From: Massiliimicrobium timonense
Lineage (GTDB): Bacteria > Bacillota_I > Bacilli_A > Erysipelotrichales > Coprobacillaceae
Length of the DNA stretch: 50,001 nucleotides
Direction: 5' to 3'
Assembly (NCBI RefSeq): GCF_002160865.1
Contig: NZ_NFLJ01000021.1
Coordinates: 1 to 50,001, forward strand
The notes under the pieces were generated by a model that saw only the letters and a program-made list of their open reading frames with translations, was not told where the DNA came from and did not search any database. Made by a program: the position numbers and the translations under genes. This document shows positions 26,901 to 35,210 of this stretch, piece by piece. Every line of letters begins with the position of its first letter. Position 1 is the stretch's first letter.

Positions 26901-27707
26901 GAAGTCAAAGTTGTGATTCCTGTTTTTCCAGGTACAAACTGTGAATATGATTCAAAACGTGCTTTTGAACGTGCTGGAGCGACTGTTCAGCTTGTCTTAA
27001 TGCGTAATAAGACAGCCAAAGAAATGAAAGATTCTGTAGATGAATTAGAAGCAGCTATCAGACAATCACAAATCATGATGTTGCCGGGTGGATTTAGTGC
27101 CGGGGATGAACCAGAAGGTTCTGGTAAGTTTATTGCAACGGTATTAAGAAGTCCACAGTTAAAAGAAGCGATTGATGATTTATTAGATCATCGTGATGGT
27201 TTGATGATTGGTATCTGCAATGGATTCCAAGCTTTAATTAAACTAGGATTATTGCCTTATGGTCATATTAAAGATATGGATGAAAATGATCCAACATTAA
27301 CATTTAATACAATTGGTCGTCACTTATCTCAAATGGTAGATACAAGAATTGCTTCTGTGAAATCACCATGGCTTGCAGGTGTAAACGTTGGTGATATTCA
27401 TACGGTTCCTATTTCTCATGGGGAAGGTCGCTTTGTGGCACCAAAAGCAGTGATTGAAGAACTCTTTGAAAATGGACAAGTCTTTAGTCAATATGTTGAT
27501 TCTCATCATCAACCAACAATGGTTTCACCATATAATCCTAATGGTTCTATGATGGCTATTGAAGGTATTATTTCACGTGATGGACGTGTTTTAGGTAAGA
27601 TGGCACATAGTGAACGTCAAGGAGAAAATAGAAATAAGAATATTTATGGTGAAATGGATCAGAAATTATTTGAAGCTGGTGTAAATTATTTTAAAGGTGG
27701 TAAATAA
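23949..27707 (+). CDS. purL: FGAM synthase, single-chain large PurL
   Basis: 1252 residues in one chain, unlike the PurS-PurQ-PurL complex of Bacillus. A PurS-like N-terminal part (about 1-150) is followed by a linker, two AIR-synthetase-type ATP-binding repeats (HNHPTEIEPFGGAATCLGG and GGKDSMSGSF mark them) and a C-terminal class I glutaminase (about 990-1252) with PGGFSAGDE, nucleophile Cys in GICNGFQA and SHGEGRF. Converts FGAR to FGAM using glutamine-derived ammonia channelled inside the protein. This form is common in Bacteroidetes, Proteobacteria and many Clostridia/Erysipelotrichia. Confidence 0.97.
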   Translation: MSKVYRVYVEKKKAYGVEANELLNNIQTQLKMSNVTAASVVNRYDLQGVSEDVLKQGIPTILSEPMVDDVYLEDYPVDSDAKVFAIEFLPGQYDQRADACEQCFQVLTGEKNVKVKCAKLIVLQGNLTDQDIERIQKYLINPVDQRLASLDKPEHLNDEDVHIDPVPVIDGFIDMSDDELKAFIQDNGMAMNEDDLKVTQDYFKNEEKRNPTETELKVLDTYWSDHCRHTTFATIITDLDIENGAFKEILEKDVENYKTSRHLVYGVNTNRPLTLMDLATISMKELRKTGYLDDMEVSKEINACSVELTVHTSDGDEDWLLMFKNETHNHPTEIEPFGGAATCLGGAIRDPLSGRAYVYQSMRITGAGDPRQPLDETMKGKLPQRKICQEAAHGFSSYGNQIGLTTGFVHEVYDDGFLAKRMELGAVVAAAPKDQVKRLEPLKGHIVLLIGGRTGRDGIGGATGSSKSHELKTTTTAGAEVQKGNPVEERKIQRLFRNPEVSKRIVRCNDFGAGGVCVAVGELADGLDINLDAVLKKYEGLTGTELAISESQERMAIVIDPSDEAFIKAACDQENLEVVKVATVTDQNRLVMTYMNQTVVDLSRDFLDKNGASRYQKVHVDLPDFVHTPFMVKPQQSFVETSKEVLSRLSVCSQKGLIERFDSSIGNGTVLSPFGGKTLRTETEGMAALIPVLNKETTTCSLMSYGYNPLISKWSPYHGAVYAIVESIAKIVAMGGDYHTIRFSFQEYFEKLLDIPAKWGKPFAALLGAYRVQSEMKLPSIGGKDSMSGSFEDIHVPPTLVSFAITGSEVEDVMTPEIKASGHTLVEVMLPKDQYHIYDFDVLKAQYDGIMQLMKEKKVYSAYTVKDGGVIEAVYKMAFGNAVGVQFDNDLELDSLIQKDYGHIILEVENDEVVTLPHTRIIGHTIKDSVMIYHDETLSLDEAYQVYESVLDDVYPTTEKAPTSDMIVKDCHQRSELKAKQTYDEVKVVIPVFPGTNCEYDSKRAFERAGATVQLVLMRNKTAKEMKDSVDELEAAIRQSQIMMLPGGFSAGDEPEGSGKFIATVLRSPQLKEAIDDLLDHRDGLMIGICNGFQALIKLGLLPYGHIKDMDENDPTLTFNTIGRHLSQMVDTRIASVKSPWLAGVNVGDIHTVPISHGEGRFVAPKAVIEELFENGQVFSQYVDSHHQPTMVSPYNPNGSMMAIEGIISRDGRVLGKMAHSERQGENRNKNIYGEMDQKLFEAGVNYFKGGK

Positions 27708-29084
27708 ATGGAAAGACAAGTTTTTGAAAGTATGACACTTTGTCCAATAGATGGACGTTATGCAGGGATTAAAGATGCTTTGGCTCCTTATTTTAGTGAA
27801 TATGCTTTAGTCAAATATCGTGTATTTGTTGAAATTCAATGGTTGAAATTTTTAATTGAAAATATTGATAATGACATCTTAAAGAGATTTGATCAATCAA
27901 AGATGAATCAAATTGAAGCCATTGCCAATGATTTTGATGAAGCAGCTTTTGCGAAGATTAAAGAGATTGAAGCCACAACACGTCATGATGTCAAAGCTGT
28001 AGAATATTATATTGGTAATACTTTAAAAGAGATGGGATATGATTATTTAATCAGCTTTGTGCATATTGGATGTACTTCAGAAGATATTAACAATACATCT
28101 TATGCCTGTATGATCAAACATGGTTTAAAAGATGTCTGGTTAAAAAAAGCGAATGAAGTTGTAGATGCAATGAATAAATGGGCAAGTGAACATAGTGATG
28201 ATGCTATGCTTGCGCATACACATGGTCAACCTGCCACACCAACAACAATTGGTAAGGAATTTAAAGTTTATGCTTATCGTTTTGCTTCTAGTATTGAAAA
28301 CGTTGAAAATATTCAAATCAAAGCCAAATTCAATGGTGCAACAGGAAATTATAGTGCGATTTTAACAGCTTTCCCTAATATAGATTGGCCTTCTATGGCT
28401 AAAAGATTTGTTGAAGAATATTTAGGTTTAACTTTCAATCCATTCACAACACAAATTGAAAGTCATGATTATACATGTCATATTTTAGATGGTATTCGTC
28501 ATTTTAATAATGTGTTAATGGATTTAGATGTGGATATGTGGTTATATATTTCTATGGAATACTTTAAACAGATTCCGGTTCAAGGAGAAGTTGGAAGTAG
28601 TACAATGCCTCATAAAGTCAATCCAATTCGTTTTGAAAATAGTGAGGCGAATGCGGATATGTCTAATCATATTTGTGTTGCATTGTCTAACAAATTACCT
28701 AAATCTCGTATGCAAAGAGATTTATCTGATTCTTCAAGTCAAAGAAATTTAGGATTAGCCTTTGGTTATTCTTTACAGGCTATGAATGAAACATTAAATG
28801 GACTTGCAAAATGTGTTGTTAATAAAGAAAAATTAGCAGCTGATCTCAATGAAAAATGGGAAGTTTTAGCTGAACCTATTCAAACAATGTTAAGAAAATA
28901 TGGTGTTCCTGATGCTTATGATACTTTAAAAGCTCTAACAAGAGGAAAGAGTATTTCTAAGGAAGATATTTTGAAATTTGCGGAAAGTTTAGATGTTTTA
29001 TCTGATGAAGATCGTGAAACTTTAGTGAATATGACACCTGCTTCTTATATTGGAAAAGCAAGTGAATTGGCAAAAATGAAATAG
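27708..29084 (+). CDS. purB: Adenylosuccinate lyase
   Basis: 458 residues, fumarase/aspartase superfamily. Works twice in the pathway: SAICAR to AICAR and adenylosuccinate to AMP. TTRHDVKAVEYY, HTHGQPATPTTIGKE and the superfamily signature GSSTMPHKVNPI are present. The ATG directly follows the purL stop. Last gene of the operon, ended by a 12-bp terminator stem. Confidence 0.96.
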   Translation: MERQVFESMTLCPIDGRYAGIKDALAPYFSEYALVKYRVFVEIQWLKFLIENIDNDILKRFDQSKMNQIEAIANDFDEAAFAKIKEIEATTRHDVKAVEYYIGNTLKEMGYDYLISFVHIGCTSEDINNTSYACMIKHGLKDVWLKKANEVVDAMNKWASEHSDDAMLAHTHGQPATPTTIGKEFKVYAYRFASSIENVENIQIKAKFNGATGNYSAILTAFPNIDWPSMAKRFVEEYLGLTFNPFTTQIESHDYTCHILDGIRHFNNVLMDLDVDMWLYISMEYFKQIPVQGEVGSSTMPHKVNPIRFENSEANADMSNHICVALSNKLPKSRMQRDLSDSSSQRNLGLAFGYSLQAMNETLNGLAKCVVNKEKLAADLNEKWEVLAEPIQTMLRKYGVPDAYDTLKALTRGKSISKEDILKFAESLDVLSDEDRETLVNMTPASYIGKASELAKMK

Positions 29085-29090
29085 TTTAAC

Positions 29091-29123
29091 AAGGGTAATG
29101 AATTGATTTTCATTATCCTTTTT
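29091..29123 (+). terminator. Intrinsic terminator of the purine operon
   Basis: AAGGGTAATGAA (29091-29102) pairs over 12 bp (one G-T) with TTCATTATCCTT (29109-29120), followed by a T run. Confidence 0.92.
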
Positions 29124-29286
29124 AGAACTTGTCTATGAAATTTGTATAAGATGCCAAATACGGAAGTCATATTTATTTTATGAGATTTAAAATCAATAAT
29201 TGTATTTATTTGTTTTTGAATATTGAAATAAAAAGGTTGTCTAATGTGTACAGTAGAGTACAATAAAAGATAAGGAGATGGTTAAG

Positions 29287-29655
29287 ATGTATCGTATTTA
29301 TCATACAGGGTTACCTAAAGAACAGTTAAAGAAGATTAAAAATAGAGAATACACACATGATGAGATTGAATATTTATATCAATGGATTTATCGTCATTAT
29401 CAGGCAAAGCAAAGAGCATGGATCATAGCTATAATCATGGTGGGTGTGATTTTGATTGTTGTGGGATTACTGGGGTTATTAAAAGTGGATGAAAAGATCA
29501 TGCTTATCTATTTAGGAGCGATGCTGGTAACGACTCTTATGTGTGTTTTGATCTGTATTTATGTGAAAATCAATATGGTGAATAAGGATATCAAACAATT
29601 TCAAAAGGCTTTGAGTGTTGGTTATCCAGAGCTTTATGAGAGAATCATTTCATAA
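29287..29655 (+). CDS. Small two-span membrane protein, unknown
   Basis: 122 residues. A soluble, basic N-terminal region of about 45 residues (MYRIYHTGLPKEQL start) is followed by two hydrophobic segments, about 46-66 and 74-98, and a short tail. No family recognised. The ATG at 29278 touches AAGGAG, whereas the ATG at 29287 lies 9 nt after it, hence the chosen start. It lies between the purine terminator and the phosphate transporter; a shared function with either is not evident. Confidence 0.65.
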   Translation: MYRIYHTGLPKEQLKKIKNREYTHDEIEYLYQWIYRHYQAKQRAWIIAIIMVGVILIVVGLLGLLKVDEKIMLIYLGAMLVTTLMCVLICIYVKINMVNKDIKQFQKALSVGYPELYERIIS

Positions 29656-29681
29656 TTTCATTGTCAAAAAATGTATATAAA

Positions 29682-29748
29682 ATGTTAAGATTATGTTAAG
29701 AATGTTTACATTAAGTTAGGAATATGTTAAGTTTTTATTGTGTATAAA
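29682..29748 (+). promoter_or_regulatory. Pho-box-like direct repeats and -10 before the Na/Pi transporter
   Basis: Octamers ATGTTAAG (29682), ATGTTAAG (29693), ATGTTTAC (29702), AAGTTAGG (29713) and ATGTTAAG (29724) repeat at about 11-bp steps (11, 9, 11, 11). Read on the other strand they are CTTAACAT, matching the TTAACA half-sites bound by Gram-positive PhoP. The last repeat ends 11 bp before a -10 TATAAA (29743-29748), replacing the -35. This predicts induction in phosphate starvation. Confidence 0.6.
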
Positions 29749-29759
29749 CGAGGAGGGAC

Positions 29760-31460
29760 ATGATGGAACTGACAAACATATTCTCTTTACTTGGGGGGTT
29801 AGCGCTATTCCTTTATGGGATGACAATGATGTCAAATGGTTTAGAGCTGGCTGCCGGGAATAAGATGAAGTCAATTTTGGAAAAATTGACAACAAATCGT
29901 TTTTTAGGAGTTGGAGTAGGAGCTTTAATTACAGCGATTATTCAATCATCTTCAGCAACAACAGTCATGGTTGTAGGATTTGTGAATGCAGGATTGATGC
30001 AATTAACAAATGCTGTATGGGTGATTATGGGAGCTAATATTGGAACAACCATTACAGGGCAGCTGATTGCCTTAGATATTACAGCATTAGCACCGATTAT
30101 TGCTTTTGTTGGGGTTGTTTTGATAGCATTCTTTAAAAGCAAGAAACTTGATGCTTTTGGAGAAATCATTGCTGGTTTAGGTATTTTATTTATGGGGATG
30201 GAAATGATGTCTACAGCAATGATTCCATTAAGAGAATCAACAGAATTTGCTAATATTGTCGCAAACTTCCAGAATCCATTGATTGGTATTCTTGTGGGGG
30301 CAGTCTTTACAGCAATCATTCAATCATCTTCAGCATCAGTTGGTATTTTACAGGCTTTAGCGATGAGTGGCGTTGTCACACTCCCATCAGCAATCTATGT
30401 TTTATTTGGACAAAATATTGGAACATGTATCACGGCTGTATTGGCATCTATTGGAACAAATAGAAATGCCAAACGTACAACAATCATTCATTTATCATTT
30501 AATATCATTGGAACAATTATCTTTGTGATTATTAGTATGTTGACACCATTTGCATCGTTTATGGCATCATTGACACCTACCAATCCAGCAGCTCAAATTG
30601 CCAATGTACATACTTTATTCAATATTGTGACAACAATTATCTTGTTGCCAATTGGAACAAAATTAGTAGATTTATCATTTATTATCTTACCAGAGAAACC
30701 AGAACTGGAAGGAAAGATGCAGTTGAAATATCTGGATTTTGGTATCTTTACAAATGATTATCATATTGGGACAAGTGCAATAGCGAATACACAATTATTC
30801 AATGAAACACAAAACATGTTGGATGTAGCAATTGATAATGTCAGAAAATCATTTGAACTTTTGATAGATTTCAATGAAGATAAATATGAAAAGTTACAGA
30901 AAAATGAGGAATATATTAATTTTCTTAATAAGAATATTGTAGAATTTACAACCAGTGCGATTTCAACAGAATTTCCAATAGAAGGGTCACAGACAATAGG
31001 ATTATTCTTAAAAATATCAGCAGATATTGAAAGAATTGGAGATCATGCGATGAACATTGCTCAAAGAGCAGAAAGATTATATAAGGAAAATAATCATTTC
31101 TCACATGAAGCGATGGATGAAATTGGAATTATGAGTAGTTTGTGTGTGAATATACTTGATGAGTTAAAGATTATGAACTATGATGAGTTCAGTGGAATTG
31201 TAGATAAGGTTGATGTGATAGAAGAAAATATAGATAAGACACATCATCAGTTTTCAGTAAATCAGTTAAGCCGATTAAAGGATAAAAGATGTACAACAGA
31301 GAATAGTGTTGTGTATACAAAGATTTTAACAGACTTTGAAAGAATAGGGGATCATGGATTAAATATAGCCAAAGGTTTCTATAAGGCCAGAGAAGCCATG
31401 AAAGCAATGAAAATGGTAAAACCAGAAATGATTGAAGAAGTCAATAGTGAAAATGCTTAA
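29760..31460 (+). CDS. Na/Pi cotransporter family protein with PhoU-like C-terminal domain
   Basis: 566 residues. Two inverted Na_Pi_cotrans repeats each carry the QSSSA motif (IIQSSSATTVMVVG about 60-74 and IIQSSSASVGILQ about 183-196) with about eight membrane segments in the first 310 residues. The cytosolic C-terminal part (about 345-555) is a PhoU-like helical domain with two E/D-R-I-G-D-H motifs (IERIGDHAMNIAQ and FERIGDHGLNIAK). Imports or regulates phosphate. GAGGAGGG precedes twin ATGs at 29760 and 29763; either could start. The Pho-box array upstream supports a role in phosphate uptake. Confidence 0.9.
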   Translation: MMELTNIFSLLGGLALFLYGMTMMSNGLELAAGNKMKSILEKLTTNRFLGVGVGALITAIIQSSSATTVMVVGFVNAGLMQLTNAVWVIMGANIGTTITGQLIALDITALAPIIAFVGVVLIAFFKSKKLDAFGEIIAGLGILFMGMEMMSTAMIPLRESTEFANIVANFQNPLIGILVGAVFTAIIQSSSASVGILQALAMSGVVTLPSAIYVLFGQNIGTCITAVLASIGTNRNAKRTTIIHLSFNIIGTIIFVIISMLTPFASFMASLTPTNPAAQIANVHTLFNIVTTIILLPIGTKLVDLSFIILPEKPELEGKMQLKYLDFGIFTNDYHIGTSAIANTQLFNETQNMLDVAIDNVRKSFELLIDFNEDKYEKLQKNEEYINFLNKNIVEFTTSAISTEFPIEGSQTIGLFLKISADIERIGDHAMNIAQRAERLYKENNHFSHEAMDEIGIMSSLCVNILDELKIMNYDEFSGIVDKVDVIEENIDKTHHQFSVNQLSRLKDKRCTTENSVVYTKILTDFERIGDHGLNIAKGFYKAREAMKAMKMVKPEMIEEVNSENA

Positions 31461-31493
31461 GAACTTTATGTAAGAACATAGAGTTCTTTTTTT
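31459..31493 (+). terminator. Intrinsic terminator after the Na/Pi gene
   Basis: AAGAACT (31459-31465) pairs with AGTTCTT (31482-31488), inner TATGT (31467-31471) with ACATA (31476-31480), followed by a T run to 31493. The stem begins in the stop codon. Confidence 0.87.
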
Positions 31494-31567
31494 GATAATA
31501 CTGAAAATGTATATGGGCATCACAACAATATTTGATATAAACAGTAGTTTATAAAATAAAAGTTTGG

Positions 31568-31573
31568 TATAAT
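31568..31573 (+). promoter_or_regulatory. -10 element before ridA
   Basis: A perfect TATAAT lies 30 bases before the ridA ATG. No good -35 hexamer is seen at 16-18 bp upstream, so only the -10 is called. Confidence 0.5.
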
Positions 31574-31602
31574 ATTTTAATAAAAATAAGGAGGTTGTGA
31601 TA

Positions 31603-31977
31603 ATGAAAAAAGTTGTAGAAACAAAAAAAGCACCGGGTGCTATTGGACCATATAGTCAAGGAATTGATATTGGTAATCTCATTTTCTTTTCTGGACAAAT
31701 TCCTTTGAATCCAGAAACAGGTGAAATGCCAGAAGGAATTGAAGCACAGACAAAACAAGCTTTAGAAAATGTCAAAGGACTGTTAGAAAGTCAAGGGTTA
31801 GATTTTTCTCATGTTGTGAAAACAACTGTCTTTTTAGACAATATGGATGATTTTAATACTGTCAATAGCATCTATGCTCAATATTTTGTAGAGCCATATC
31901 CTGCCAGAAGTGCTGTTGAAGTAGGACGTTTACCTAAAGGTGCACTTATAGAAGTAGAGATTATTGCTTGTAAATAA
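31603..31977 (+). CDS. ridA: RidA family enamine/imine deaminase
   Basis: 124 residues, normal RidA length. GAIGPYSQGIDIGN, FFSGQIPLNPETGEM, VVKTTVFLDNMDDF and the catalytic arginine in YPARSAVEVGRLPKGA followed by EVEIIA are canonical. It hydrolyses reactive 2-aminoacrylate-type enamines made by PLP enzymes. AAGGAGG fits the ATG at 31603 rather than the GTG at 31597. Confidence 0.95.
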   Translation: MKKVVETKKAPGAIGPYSQGIDIGNLIFFSGQIPLNPETGEMPEGIEAQTKQALENVKGLLESQGLDFSHVVKTTVFLDNMDDFNTVNSIYAQYFVEPYPARSAVEVGRLPKGALIEVEIIACK

Positions 31978-31978
31978 G

Positions 31979-32311
31979 ATGGTGATCTTAGTAGAAAGAT
32001 TCCAGCATTATATACGTGTTTATTATGATGATGGACATACTGAGGTCTTGTTTGAAGATATTCAAAGCTATCTTCAACAAAAAAGAATTAAAAAGGGATA
32101 CAAGAATGCTATTGTATTACATGAAAACTGGTTATATCCAACAATGAATCAGAAGGATTTTTCTTGTCATTGGGTGAATTTAAAATATTTACATCATCAA
32201 AATAAGTATTGTCAGAATTTACTTCATGATAAGAGTTTATATCATAAAGCCAGAATCATGTATATAAAACAAATCCAAAAAGAAATAAATATCGATTGTA
32301 TTAAAGAATGA
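31979..32311 (+). CDS. Small basic protein, unknown
   Basis: 110 residues, starting 1 bp after the ridA stop, so probably cotranscribed and coupled. It starts with a beta-like hydrophobic stretch (MVILVERFQHYIRVYYDDGH) and then has many His, Lys and Tyr residues. No membrane segment, no family recognised, and no clear ribosome binding site, which weakens the start. The terminator stem forms from its final codons, which supports a real gene ending here. Confidence 0.55.
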   Translation: MVILVERFQHYIRVYYDDGHTEVLFEDIQSYLQQKRIKKGYKNAIVLHENWLYPTMNQKDFSCHWVNLKYLHHQNKYCQNLLHDKSLYHKARIMYIKQIQKEINIDCIKE

Positions 32312-32333
32312 AAGAAAACTTTCATTCTTTTTT
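32305..32333 (+). terminator. Intrinsic terminator
   Basis: AGAATGAAAG (32305-32314) pairs perfectly with CTTTCATTCT (32319-32328) around AAAA, followed by six T. The stem overlaps the stop of the upstream small gene. Confidence 0.88.
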
Positions 32334-32458
32334 GGCGTTATAAGATTCATTTTGTTTGACGACAATAGAAAGTGTCGATATGATAGGAAATGAAAGACTT
32401 TATAAAGGTCTAAAATTCATATATAATGAAAGAAATAAAATGAAATGAGTGGACAGAT

Positions 32459-34852
32459 ATGAAAGATAAAATATTAATTGTTGATGATTCTCAAATGAAT
32501 AGAGAATTTTTAAAAGAAATTTTATGTCATGATTATGATATTATTCTTGCAGAAAATGGAGTTGAAGCCATTTCTTTGATGAAAAATCATCTTTCATCAT
32601 TATCTTTAATATTACTGGATTTAATAATGCCAGAAATGGATGGTTTTGAAGTCTTAACTTATATGAATAAGTATCAATGGATACATGATATACCTGTAAT
32701 GATTATTTCATCAGAAAATTCTGGAAAATATATTGGACGTGTTTATGATTTAGGGGCAAGTGATTTTATCAGTCGACCTTTTAATGTGAATATTGTTCAA
32801 AAACGTGTATCTAATATTATATCTCTTTATTCTAAACAACGTCGTTTAAAAGATATTGTGACTGAACAGGTTTATGAAAAAGAAAGTCGTAGTAATCTCA
32901 TGATTTCTGTATTAAGTCATATTGTTGAATTTAGAAATGGAGAAAGTGGATTACATATCATTCATATCAATATGATTACAGAAAAATTATTGTATGCTTT
33001 GTTAAGAAAAGATCCTACATGTTCATTGACATCACAAGATATTTCATTGATCACAATGGCATCTTCACTACATGATATTGGTAAGATATCTATTTCAGAT
33101 AAGATTTTAAATAAACCAGGACGTTTAACACCGGAAGAATTTACAATTATGAAAACACATGCATCTATTGGTGGTGATATTATTCGAGGTTTACAATGGG
33201 ATCAAAATGATCCATTACTTAAAGTGGCTTATGAAATATGTCGTTGGCACCATGAAAGATGGGATGGCAGGGGTTATCCTGATGGATTAAAGGGAGATGA
33301 GATTCCTTTATCAGCACAAGTTGTTTCTCTTGCTGATGTTTATGATGCTTTAACAAGTGACAGATGTTATAAGAAGGCTATTCCTCATAAAAAAGCAATA
33401 CAGATGATTATGAATGGGGAATGTGGTCAATTTCAACCTATGTTATTAGAATGTTTGCTTGATATTGAAGATGAACTTCTAGATATTTCACTTGCATCTG
33501 ATGAAATGATGGGAATGCCAAAAACATGGCAGACACAAAAAGTTGTTCAGGAATTAGGACAATATGATGATTTGACTGTGACCAGACAAGTTTTAGATCA
33601 GTTGGATATTGAAAAAATCAAATCTCAGTTTTTCTTTGATAAACAGGAACAATTAGCATTTATTTATAATGAAACACTAGACATTATGTATTTATCACAT
33701 AATGCCGCTAAACGCTTAGAACTTCCGGAAACGATAATGAGTCCAATGGAAAGAGATGATCAAGATCGTTTAAAAATAAGATTAACAAAATTAAGTCATA
33801 AAGCAAAAGAAACATCTATAGAAAATCCATTTTTTGAATATGAATTTGTTTTTGATATAGATGGAAAAGCTTCTTTGTGTCATTTCCAATGTTGCGCTAT
33901 CTGGTTAGGTGTTAAAGATTCACGCTTTATAGGTTTTATGGGATTTTTAGATAAGGAACAATTATTTGAGGATGAACATCCTCAAGAAATCTCTTGTTTT
34001 AAGAAAGTCCAATTTCAAACATTATTACGTGAACTTGATAAGATTTTTGATAAGATCATTCTTATTGATGTCCTACTAGGAAAATCTGTGAAGATCACAT
34101 CATCTATCATTGACCATATGTCGTTTTTACAACATGATACTTTGTGGAAACACCATGATATGTCAGTCGAAAGTGCTTGTGTACAGGCTTTTAGACATCG
34201 TTCTAAAATTGTTCATTTTGATTATCAGCCTCAGCGTATTTATTATGCAATCAGTCAATATGTAGAAGTAGAAGGACAGGGATATGTTCTAGAATATAAA
34301 TTAAAAATGCATGATGATATTTTTAAAAATGATAAACAGTACCAAAATATGTTGAAAACATTGAATTATATGCAGGAAAGTATGTATTTAGATGGATTGA
34401 CAGAAGTTTATAATCGTCGTTATTTGGAAGATGAAATGTTTCAAAAAGAAGATATAACGGCTTTAGCTATGGTTGATTTGGATCGTTTTAAAGAAGTGAA
34501 TGATCAGTTTGGACATTTGGCAGGAGATAAAGTATTACAAAAAGTGGCACATATTTTAAAGAGAAATGTACGTGATAAGGATGAGGTGATTCGTTATGGT
34601 GGAGATGAATTTATTATTTTATTCCATCAAATGCCAGAAAGTATTCTTAATGAAAGATTGAATGATATTCGTCATGAAGTAGAAAGTCTTGGTATTCAGG
34701 ATTATCCTCATTTAAAAGTCACATGTACAATAGGATGTGCCTGTGGCACATATCAACAATCATTATTAAAACAGGCGGATAAGATGATGTATCAGGCGAA
34801 AATTCATCGTAACAGTGTTAAAATTCATTATGGAAAGGAAGAAAAATCATGA
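32459..34852 (+). CDS. Response regulator with HD-GYP and GGDEF domains (c-di-GMP turnover)
   Basis: 797 residues. Receiver domain 1-125 with phospho-acceptor D54 (LILLDLIMPEMDG). HD-GYP domain about 140-340 with HDIGK, HHERWDGRGYP and SLADVYDALTS all intact, so c-di-GMP hydrolysis is expected. A PAS-like middle of about 250 residues is less clear. GGDEF domain about 635-795 with DGLTEVYNRRY and an intact RYGGDEF; RDKD lies five residues before GGDEF, the product-inhibition I-site. Both synthesis and breakdown look possible in one protein. It overlaps the Hpt gene by 4 bp and forms a phosphorelay with it and the hybrid kinase. The ribosome binding site is weak. Confidence 0.92.
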   Translation: MKDKILIVDDSQMNREFLKEILCHDYDIILAENGVEAISLMKNHLSSLSLILLDLIMPEMDGFEVLTYMNKYQWIHDIPVMIISSENSGKYIGRVYDLGASDFISRPFNVNIVQKRVSNIISLYSKQRRLKDIVTEQVYEKESRSNLMISVLSHIVEFRNGESGLHIIHINMITEKLLYALLRKDPTCSLTSQDISLITMASSLHDIGKISISDKILNKPGRLTPEEFTIMKTHASIGGDIIRGLQWDQNDPLLKVAYEICRWHHERWDGRGYPDGLKGDEIPLSAQVVSLADVYDALTSDRCYKKAIPHKKAIQMIMNGECGQFQPMLLECLLDIEDELLDISLASDEMMGMPKTWQTQKVVQELGQYDDLTVTRQVLDQLDIEKIKSQFFFDKQEQLAFIYNETLDIMYLSHNAAKRLELPETIMSPMERDDQDRLKIRLTKLSHKAKETSIENPFFEYEFVFDIDGKASLCHFQCCAIWLGVKDSRFIGFMGFLDKEQLFEDEHPQEISCFKKVQFQTLLRELDKIFDKIILIDVLLGKSVKITSSIIDHMSFLQHDTLWKHHDMSVESACVQAFRHRSKIVHFDYQPQRIYYAISQYVEVEGQGYVLEYKLKMHDDIFKNDKQYQNMLKTLNYMQESMYLDGLTEVYNRRYLEDEMFQKEDITALAMVDLDRFKEVNDQFGHLAGDKVLQKVAHILKRNVRDKDEVIRYGGDEFIILFHQMPESILNERLNDIRHEVESLGIQDYPHLKVTCTIGCACGTYQQSLLKQADKMMYQAKIHRNSVKIHYGKEEKS

Positions 34853-35196
34853 CAATTCAAACATTTTATGAAGTTATTGGAGAAGATTATGAAGATGTTT
34901 TCAATCGTTTTATGATGGAAAGTCTGGTTGTGAAATTTGTGAAGAAGTTTATTGAAGATCCAACCTTTGATATGTTAGAGCAGTCATTGGAAAATCATGA
35001 TGTTCAAGAAGCTATAAGAGCCAGTCATACTTTCAAGGGAATCTGTGATAATATGGGTTTTGTGAAATTAAAAAACCAAAGTGAAAAGATAACAGAATTA
35101 TTAAAAGCAGGTGCTTTTCAAGAAGTTAAAAAGCTTTTACCAGCTTTCAAACAGGAATATCAATGGATTATTGAAAATGCTCAAAAATTGTTATAA
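34849..35196 (+). CDS. Hpt phosphotransfer protein
   Basis: 115 residues, a single four-helix Hpt domain. The phospho-accepting histidine is H60 in ASHTFKGICDNMGF, the standard H-x-x-K-G motif. It should shuttle phosphate between the receiver of the hybrid kinase encoded just downstream and the receiver of the HD-GYP-GGDEF protein encoded just upstream. It overlaps the upstream gene by 4 bp; the kinase follows within 15 bp. Confidence 0.9.
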   Translation: MTIQTFYEVIGEDYEDVFNRFMMESLVVKFVKKFIEDPTFDMLEQSLENHDVQEAIRASHTFKGICDNMGFVKLKNQSEKITELLKAGAFQEVKKLLPAFKQEYQWIIENAQKLL

Positions 35197-35210
35197 AAGA
35201 GGTGGGAGTT

